Shown in pieces: positions 39,875 through 44,930 of a stretch of DNA of 44,930 nucleotides. The translations under genes and the position numbers were made by a program. Below the pieces are notes generated by a model. It saw nothing but the letters and a program-made list of their open reading frames with translations, had not been told where the DNA came from and searched no databases. The stretch covers positions 1 to 44,930 of the forward strand of contig MNYQ01000089.1 in the NCBI GenBank assembly GCA_001873185.1, in the 5' to 3' direction. How positions within the stretch are numbered: position 1 is the first letter of the stretch; each line of letters starts with the position of its first letter. This DNA comes from Ignavibacteria bacterium CG2_30_36_16 (GTDB taxonomy: Bacteria > Bacteroidota > Ignavibacteria > Ignavibacteriales > Ignavibacteriaceae).

Positions 39875-40201
39875 ATGAAAATTCATAAAAATGATAATGT
39901 AGTTGTAATTGCCGGAAATGATAAAGGAAGCACTGGAAAAGTGTTAAAAGTTTTTCCAAAGATTTCCAGAATTATTGTTGAAGGTATAAATATTAGAAAA
40001 CGTCACACAAAACCAAGTCAGAAAAGTCCTCAGGGCGGCATAATTGAAAAGGAAGCTCCCATTCACGTTTCTAACGTAATGCTTCTAGACCCTAAAACAA
40101 ATGAAGCTACTCGACTTGGCGCGCAGATAATTTTAGACGAAAAAACCGGTAAAAAAAGAAGAGCTCGTGTTAGCAGAGCTACCGGCGAAATGATTCAATA
40201 A
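39875..40201 (+). CDS. rplX: 50S ribosomal protein L24
   Basis: 108 residues with an N-terminal KOW motif ([22 protein letters not shown]) and [32 protein letters not shown]24 initiates 50S assembly at the 5' end of 23S rRNA. It lies between rplN and rplE as in almost all bacteria. Confidence 0.97.
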   Translation: MKIHKNDNVVVIAGNDKGSTGKVLKVFPKISRIIVEGINIRKRHTKPSQKSPQGGIIEKEAPIHVSNVMLLDPKTNEATRLGAQIILDEKTGKKRRARVSRATGEMIQ

Positions 40202-40234
40202 TCAATAAATTTTTATCGAAAGTTTGATTATAAA

Positions 40235-40912
40235 ATGGCAGAGAAAAAACAAAAAAAGGAAGCATCTCCCGAAGCGCCTGCAAAAAAGAGTAAAGCTTTA
40301 AAAAAAGATGCTCCTGCAGCAAAAACGGTAAGCGCCCCAAAAGAAATTAAAGTACCGGCTCGTTTATCTTTAATTTATAAAAAAGAAATAGTTCCATCTT
40401 TAATAAAAACATTCGGGTACACTAGTATAATGCAAGCTCCTAAGCTTGACAAAATTGTAGTAAACATGGGTGTTGGTGAAGCAGTTTCCGATTCTAAAAT
40501 TTTAGATGAAGCTGTGAAAGATTTAGAAACTATTACCGGGCAAAAAGCAAGCATAAGAAAAGCAAAAAAAGCGATCTCTAATTTCAAACTGAGAGAGGGC
40601 CTTAAAATTGGCGCAATGGTTACTCTGAGGAGAGAAAAAATGTATGAGTTTTTGGATAGACTGCTTAATGTTGCTCTTCCGCGTGTAAGGGATTTTAGAG
40701 GTCTTTCGGACAAAAGCTTTGACGGCAGAGGTAATTATACAATGGGCGTTAAAGAACAAATTATTTTTCCGGAAATTAATGCAGACAGAATAACCCGTGT
40801 GTTGGGTATGGATATTACTTTCGTTACTACAGCTAATACCGATAACGAATCTTATGAATTATTAAAGGCTTTCGGTATGCCTTTTAGAAAAAAAGAAGTT
40901 AAAACAGCTTAA
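40235..40912 (+). CDS. rplE: 50S ribosomal protein L5 with N-terminal extension
   Basis: 225 residues, against about 180 in most bacteria. The L5 core begins near residue 43 ([13 protein letters not shown]) and has [36 protein letters not shown] and [17 protein letters not shown]. The first 42 or so residues are a Lys/Ala/Pro/Glu-rich, probably disordered tail. No start codon lies at the expected position; the next ATG, about residue 66, would delete conserved sequence, so the extension is probably translated. L5 holds 5S rRNA with L18. Confidence 0.96.
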   Translation: MAEKKQKKEASPEAPAKKSKALKKDAPAAKTVSAPKEIKVPARLSLIYKKEIVPSLIKTFGYTSIMQAPKLDKIVVNMGVGEAVSDSKILDEAVKDLETITGQKASIRKAKKAISNFKLREGLKIGAMVTLRREKMYEFLDRLLNVALPRVRDFRGLSDKSFDGRGNYTMGVKEQIIFPEINADRITRVLGMDITFVTTANTDNESYELLKAFGMPFRKKEVKTA

Positions 40913-40924
40913 TCAGGAGATTGA

Positions 40925-41194
40925 ATGGCTCGTAAAAGTTCTATAGCAAGACAACAGAAAAGAGAAAGACTCGTAGCTAAGTATGCTAAGCTGCGTGAGG
41001 AGCTGAAAGCAAAAGGTGATTTTGAAGCATTGCAAAAACTGCCTAAAAACTCTTCCCCTGTTAGGTTAAATAACCGCTGTATGTTTACAGGAAGAGTAAG
41101 ATCTTATTACCGTAAATTCGGTGTTTCGCGTTTAGTGCTAAGAGAAATGGCGCTTAAAGGTGAAATTCCCGGTCTAAAAAAAGCAAGCTGGTAA
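40925..41194 (+). CDS. rpsN: 30S ribosomal protein S14 (zinc-independent type)
   Basis: 89 residues, the long form, with only one Cys ([21 protein letters not shown]). The CxxC pairs of the short zinc-binding form are absent. The C-terminal [18 protein letters not shown] is diagnostic. S14 helps assemble the 30S head near S3 and S10. Confidence 0.97.
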   Translation: MARKSSIARQQKRERLVAKYAKLREELKAKGDFEALQKLPKNSSPVRLNNRCMFTGRVRSYYRKFGVSRLVLREMALKGEIPGLKKASW

Positions 41195-41206
41195 AAGGAG
41201 AAAATT

Positions 41207-41602
41207 ATGGCAGTTACAGATCCAATTGCAGATTATTTAACAAGAGTAAGAAACGCCTCAAGCGCTAAAAAAATTAGGGTAGACATTCCGTCGTCCCACA
41301 TGAAAATAAGCTTAAGCGAAATCTTGAAAAAATATAATTTTATTGAAGATTATGCGGTTGTTGAAGACAATAAACAGAATATTATTCGTATTGTTTTAAA
41401 ATATAGAAACGGAATTCCCGCATTGTCAGGATTAAAAAGAATTAGTAAACCCGGATTAAGAATTTATAAAAACAGCGATGAATTGCCGCGTGTTCTTAAT
41501 GGGCTTGGTATTGCAATTATTTCTACATCTAAAGGATTGTTATCAGACAAAGAAGCCAGAAGTTCAGCTATGGGCGGTGAAATCGTCTGTCACATCTGGT
41601 AA
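41207..41602 (+). CDS. rpsH: 30S ribosomal protein S8
   Basis: 131 residues. [18 protein letters not shown] at the start and [27 protein letters not shown] at the end are typical. S8 binds helix 21 of 16S rRNA. In E. coli it represses the spc operon through a site near rplE. I did not recognise that site here. Confidence 0.98.
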   Translation: MAVTDPIADYLTRVRNASSAKKIRVDIPSSHMKISLSEILKKYNFIEDYAVVEDNKQNIIRIVLKYRNGIPALSGLKRISKPGLRIYKNSDELPRVLNGLGIAIISTSKGLLSDKEARSSAMGGEIVCHIW

Positions 41603-41626
41603 TTATTATTGAATGGAGTTTGAAAA

Positions 41627-42166
41627 GTGTCTAGAATCGGCAAAAAACTTATAGAGATTCCTAAAGGCGTTACGGTTACCAGAGATGGCAACAACATTAA
41701 AGTAAAAGGACCTAAAGGCGAATTGAATAAAGATTTACACCATGCTATTGGTGTAGAAATTAACGGTAGTGAAATTTCCTTTACCAGACCGAATGATCTA
41801 AAGGAAAACAGAGCATTACACGGTTTAACAAGGGCTCTTGTTAATAACATGGTTACAGGCGTAGTTACAGAATATACGAAAATTCTTGATATAGTTGGAG
41901 TTGGTTATAGAGCCGAAATGAAAGGCAGCAACCTTTTCATAAACATCGGGTATTCGCACCCAATTTATTTTATGCCGCCGGCAGAAGTTAAAATTCAAAC
42001 TCCTACACAATCTCAAATTATTGTGTCGGGTATAGACAAACAACTCGTCGGCCAAATTGCAGCAAAAATAAGAGCTTTTAGAAAACCGGAACCATACAAA
42101 GGTAAGGGTATTAAATACTCTACCGAAATCATCCAGAGAAAAGCTGGCAAAACAGCAGGCAAATAA
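41627..42166 (+). CDS. rplF: 50S ribosomal protein L6
   Basis: 179 residues in two similar alpha/beta domains. The second holds GYRAEMKGSNLFINIGYSHP, the QLVGQIAAKIRAFRKPEPYKGKGIKY block and a basic tail. L6 lies near the sarcin-ricin loop. The start is GTG at 41627, with TGGAG at 41615-41619. Confidence 0.97.
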   Translation: MSRIGKKLIEIPKGVTVTRDGNNIKVKGPKGELNKDLHHAIGVEINGSEISFTRPNDLKENRALHGLTRALVNNMVTGVVTEYTKILDIVGVGYRAEMKGSNLFINIGYSHPIYFMPPAEVKIQTPTQSQIIVSGIDKQLVGQIAAKIRAFRKPEPYKGKGIKYSTEIIQRKAGKTAGK

Positions 42167-42190
42167 TTTTTAACGGAGTTGTAATTTAAG

Positions 42191-42556
42191 ATGATTAAGA
42201 AAAATAAAAATTTAAGACGTCGTTCTAAAATTAAAATTAGAAGTAAAATATCCGGTACTGCCCAAAGACCGCGTTTAACTGTTTACCGCAGTTTGAACAA
42301 CGTATATGCTCAGATAATTGATGATGCAAACGGCAATACTATTGCTTCCGCTTCTTCTCTAAGTAAAGAAGTTGCAGAAGAAATTAAAACCCTAAAGGGA
42401 AAAATTTCTAAAAGTAAAATGATTGGAAGTCTTTTAGCAAAAAAAGCTCTCGAACAAAATGTAAATACTGTGGTGTTCGATAGAAACGGTTATCGTTATC
42501 ATGGACGTATACAGGCAATTGCCGAAGGCGCCCGCGAAGGCGGATTGAAATTTTAA
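42191..42556 (+). CDS. rplR: 50S ribosomal protein L18
   Basis: 121 residues. The RPRLTVYRSLNNVYAQIIDD core, and the end FDRNGYRYHGRIQAIAEGAREGGLKF, are conserved. L18 binds 5S rRNA with L5. Normally rpsE follows within a few bases. Here a tRNA-Gln gene begins five bases after the stop codon. Confidence 0.98.
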   Translation: MIKKNKNLRRRSKIKIRSKISGTAQRPRLTVYRSLNNVYAQIIDDANGNTIASASSLSKEVAEEIKTLKGKISKSKMIGSLLAKKALEQNVNTVVFDRNGYRYHGRIQAIAEGAREGGLKF

Positions 42557-42561
42557 TTAAC

Positions 42562-42635
42562 TGCCGGGTCGTCTAATGGTAGGACTACGCCCTTTGGAGG
42601 CGTCTGTAGAGGTTCGAATCCTCTCTCGGCAGCCA
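42562..42635 (+). tRNA. tRNA-Gln (anticodon TTG) inside the spc operon
   Basis: A complete cloverleaf. It has acceptor TGCCGGG/CTCGGCA (one G-T pair), D-stem GTC/GAC, anticodon stem ACGCC/GGCGT with loop CTTTGGA (anticodon 42594-42596) and T-stem AGAGG/CCTCT with loop TTCGAAT. Discriminator G and an encoded CCA (42633-42635) close it. It sits five bases after rplR and 88 before rpsE, same strand. Having no visible promoter, it should be cut from the ribosomal-protein mRNA. It is the only one of the five tRNAs here with encoded CCA. Confidence 0.97.
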
Positions 42636-42643
42636 AGCAAAAT

Positions 42644-42670
42644 AAAGTAAAGCCAGGCGAGCTTTTCTTT
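42644..42670 (+). other. Hairpin between tRNA-Gln and rpsE
   Basis: AAAGTAAAGC (42644-42653) and GCTTTTCTTT (42661-42670) pair at 9 of 10 positions around a 7-nt loop, nine bases after the CCA. There is no proper T-run, so it is more likely a processing or stabilising stem for the new 5' end of the rpsE message than a terminator. A smaller stem AGTTAA/TTAACT lies at 42693-42708. Confidence 0.45.
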
Positions 42671-42723
42671 ATGTTCAAAAAATATTTTTAGTAGTTAAAT
42701 TTTTAACTTGAAGAGAGAATCAA

Positions 42724-43230
42724 TTGAAAACAGTAAAGTCAGCAGAGATTGAAGGACTAAGAGAAAAAGTTGTTCACATCAACCGTGTTGCTAAGGTTGT
42801 AAAGGGCGGACGCCGTTTTAGCTTTAATGCAGTAGTTGTTGTTGGTAACGGCAATGGAGTTGTTGGAATAGGGCTTGGTAAAGCAAACGAAGTTACCGAT
42901 GCTATTTCCAAAGGTATTGACGATGCTAAAAAAAGTCTCGTAGAGGTATCTGTTATTAAAGGAACTGTTGCTCACCAAATCATTGGTAAATACGGCGCAG
43001 GCAAAGTGTTGCTAAAACCTGCTTCACCGGGTACGGGGCTTATTGCTGGCGGCGGAGTTCGTGCAGTGCTCGAAGCAGCAGGAATTCAGGATATTCTTAC
43101 TAAATCTCTCGGCTCAAGTAATCCTCACAACCAAGTAAAGGCAACACTTGATGGTTTGGTGAAGCAGATTGATGCCCGGAAGATGGCTGGTAAAAGAGGA
43201 ATGACAGTTCATGAATTGTTCAACGCTTAA
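42724..43230 (+). CDS. rpsE: 30S ribosomal protein S5
   Basis: 168 residues. It has the S5 double-stranded RNA-binding fold: [37 protein letters not shown], the [10 protein letters not shown] loop, [15 protein letters not shown] and [25 protein letters not shown]5 guards the mRNA entry and decoding fidelity. The start is TTG 42724 because no ATG occurs before the conserved core; the upstream GAAGAGAG is a mediocre binding site. A 167-base gap containing a tRNA separates it from rplR. Confidence 0.96.
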   Translation: MKTVKSAEIEGLREKVVHINRVAKVVKGGRRFSFNAVVVVGNGNGVVGIGLGKANEVTDAISKGIDDAKKSLVEVSVIKGTVAHQIIGKYGAGKVLLKPASPGTGLIAGGGVRAVLEAAGIQDILTKSLGSSNPHNQVKATLDGLVKQIDARKMAGKRGMTVHELFNA

Positions 43231-43243
43231 TTAAGGCAGTGAA

Positions 43244-43429
43244 ATGGTAAAATTAAAAATTACTCAGATTAGAAGTATTATAGACAGACCCAAAAGGCAA
43301 AAACTCACTATTGAAGCTTTGGGACTTGGAAGACCTAATTGGGAAAGAATTCATAACGATACTCCCCAAATAAGAGGGATGATTAACAGAGTTAGTCATC
43401 TTGTTAAAGTTGAAGAAATAAAAGAATAA
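43244..43429 (+). CDS. rpmD: 50S ribosomal protein L30
   Basis: 61 residues, the short bacterial form, with KLKITQIRSIIDRPKRQKLTIEALGLGRPN and MINRVSHLVKVEEI. It is the usual neighbour between rpsE and rplO. Many lineages lack L30, so its presence is a minor taxonomic marker. Confidence 0.96.
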   Translation: MVKLKITQIRSIIDRPKRQKLTIEALGLGRPNWERIHNDTPQIRGMINRVSHLVKVEEIKE

Positions 43430-43441
43430 GGTTTTTAAAAA

Positions 43442-43894
43442 ATGGATATTCTCAGCAATCTTAAATATGCAAAGGGTTCTAGAAAGAATCGTAAAAGAGT
43501 TGGTCGAGGCGAAGGATCCGGGCACGGAGGCACATCCACCAGAGGAATGAACGGGCAGATGTCACGTTCAGGTTCCAAACATAAAGCCTGGTTTGAAGGC
43601 GGACAGATGCCGCTGCAAAGAAGGATTCCAAAATTTGGTTTTACAAATATTTTTAGAGTAGAATTCCAAGTTGTAAATATTTCTTCTCTTGAGAAACATG
43701 CAGAAAAATTCGGCAGCGACGTTGTAACCATCGAAGTATTAAAAAAGAATGGTTTAGTTTCAAGCAGCAAACGTCCTGTTAAAATTTTGGGTCAAGGCGA
43801 TTTAAAAGCAAAACTGCAAATAGAAGTTAATGCATTCAGTAATTCCGCTAAAGAAAAAATAGAAAAAGCTGGCGGCTCAATTAAACAGATTTAA
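43442..43894 (+). CDS. rplO: 50S ribosomal protein L15
   Basis: 150 residues. The Gly/Arg-rich N-terminal extension that penetrates 23S rRNA (RKRVGRGEGSGHGGTSTRGMNGQMSRSG) and the FEGGQMPLQRRIPKFGF block are characteristic. The C-terminal half ends in a helix with EVNAFSNSAKEKIEKAGG. secY follows after 11 bases. Confidence 0.97.
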   Translation: MDILSNLKYAKGSRKNRKRVGRGEGSGHGGTSTRGMNGQMSRSGSKHKAWFEGGQMPLQRRIPKFGFTNIFRVEFQVVNISSLEKHAEKFGSDVVTIEVLKKNGLVSSSKRPVKILGQGDLKAKLQIEVNAFSNSAKEKIEKAGGSIKQI

Positions 43895-43905
43895 CTTATA
43901 AACTA

Positions 43906-44930
43906 ATGGCTAAAATTACAGAGACCTTCAGGAACATTTTTAAGATTCATGAGCTTCGGCAGAGAATTATTTATACTCTTGCGCTGCTCTTTATCGTAAG
44001 ACTCGGTTCTCACATAACAATACCAGGTGTGGACACGGTATTGCTTAATGCGAGTAATGCATCAAGTAATAATGCCGATACACTTTTCGGTTTTTACGAT
44101 CTTTTTGTAGGGGGCGCTTTTTCCAATGCTGCAATTTTTGCGCTTGGTATTATGCCCTACATTTCCGCCTCCATTATCCTCCAGTTGATGGGCGCGGTTG
44201 TTCCGTACTTTCAGAAACTTCAGCAAGAAGGTGAAGAAGGCAGGAAAAAGATCACTCAGCTCACTCGTTATGGAACTGTTGCTATTTCCGCGATGCAAGC
44301 ATGGGGAGTTACTGTTAGATTAACAAACATGCAGGCTGGCGGTTTTCCGATAGTGCCCGAAGCTGTTCAAGGAATTGGCTGGGTTTTAAGTTCAATAATT
44401 ATTCTGACTGCAGGCACAGTTTTTATGATGTGGCTTGGAGAACAAATTACTGAGAAAGGCATCGGTAATGGAATTTCGTTAATTATCTTTATCGGAATTA
44501 TCGCAAGATTCCCATTCTCAATTCTTGATGAAGTAAGATTAATTTCCTCCGGGCAGCGCTCTTTGATAATTGAAATTGTGATTCTAATTTTTATGGCATT
44601 AATTATCGCCGGTGTAGTTCTCGTTACGCAAGGAACGCGAAGAATCCCTGTTCAGTATGCAAAACGTGTTGTAGGGCGAAAAGTTTATGGAGGCGTTACA
44701 CAATATATTCCTCTTCGTGTTAATACTGCGGGCGTAATGCCGATCATATTTGCTCAGTCAATTATGTTTATACCGAGCACGATACTTCAATTTTTCCCTG
44801 ACAGCGAAATGTTACAAACTGTTGCAGGTTACTTCATTTATACTTCGCCTGTCTATTCTGTAATATATGCTTTGATGATTATCTTCTTTACATATTTTTA
44901 TACTGCTATCGCTTTTAATCCTAAAGATGT
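43906..44930 (+). CDS. secY: Protein translocase subunit SecY (3' end outside window)
   Basis: An open frame from ATG 43906 to the right edge gives the first 341 residues. It opens with a helix carrying IHELRQRIIYTLALLFIVRLGSHITIPGV, then the plug region (LFGFYDLFVGGAFSNAAIFALGIMPYISASIILQL) and GIGNGISLIIF, all SecY landmarks. About seven of ten membrane helices are inside the window. The cytosolic loop RRIPVQYAKRVVGRK, which contacts the ribosome and SecA, is present. It works with the SecE encoded at 18835. Confidence 0.97.
   Translation, partial: MAKITETFRNIFKIHELRQRIIYTLALLFIVRLGSHITIPGVDTVLLNASNASSNNADTLFGFYDLFVGGAFSNAAIFALGIMPYISASIILQLMGAVVPYFQKLQQEGEEGRKKITQLTRYGTVAISAMQAWGVTVRLTNMQAGGFPIVPEAVQGIGWVLSSIIILTAGTVFMMWLGEQITEKGIGNGISLIIFIGIIARFPFSILDEVRLISSGQRSLIIEIVILIFMALIIAGVVLVTQGTRRIPVQYAKRVVGRKVYGGVTQYIPLRVNTAGVMPIIFAQSIMFIPSTILQFFPDSEMLQTVAGYFIYTSPVYSVIYALMIIFFTYFYTAIAFNPKD

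Overview
The window looks like a chromosomal segment from an AT-rich member of the Bacteroidota/FCB group, most likely an Ignavibacteria-type organism. Two proteins end in type IX secretion (T9SS) type A sorting domains, one with the NFPNPFNP motif typical of that lineage. A one-protein hybrid two-component regulator is present, and secreted proteins sit beside housekeeping genes. Unlike classical Bacteroidia, many genes have clear GGAG/AGGAG Shine-Dalgarno sites, and two promoters have ordinary -35/-10 spacing. This taxonomy is inferred from gene content, not from a tree.

Layout. 1-144 is the tail of a T9SS-sorted protein. 145-1097 is non-coding and repeat-rich. It holds a broken short reading frame, a 124-bp element with 13-bp terminal inverted repeats and an exact 8-bp target duplication (MITE-like), and an adjoining 131-bp palindrome. 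1098-5641 encodes a DUF2269-like membrane protein overlapped by a 1363-residue hybrid sensor/response regulator. 6145-8033 (mostly minus strand) has ychF, a truncated FolE-like fragment (plus strand) and a small exported protein. 8333-17674 (plus) has an M16 zinc protease, a class I aminotransferase, nuoG-nuoH-nuoI, a T9SS cargo protein and a YifB/ComM AAA+ ATPase.

From 17782 to the end, the window is almost entirely information processing: tRNA-Tyr, tRNA-Gly, a GIY-YIG protein, tRNA-Thr, rpmG, tRNA-Trp, secE, nusG, rplKAJL, rpoBC, rpsL, rpsG, fusA, tuf, then the S10 and spc operons (rpsJ to secY, which runs off the window). Terminator-like hairpins lie after rplL, after rpoC and after tuf. 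A strong sigma-70-type promoter precedes rpsL and another precedes the tRNA cluster, so the superoperon can be tuned in blocks.

Most of the window is ordinary. The parts deserving a second look are the MITE with its target duplication, the GIY-YIG gene lodged between tRNA genes with a 13-nt copy of the tRNA-Gly D-arm at its stop codon, and a tRNA-Gln(UUG) embedded in the spc operon between rplR and rpsE. Lesser points are the folE remnant, an isolated nuoGHI trio, an N-terminally extended L5 and an L33 with a Cys-Cys-Cys-Asp metal site. I see no CRISPR array, prophage, defence island or clearly new multigene system.
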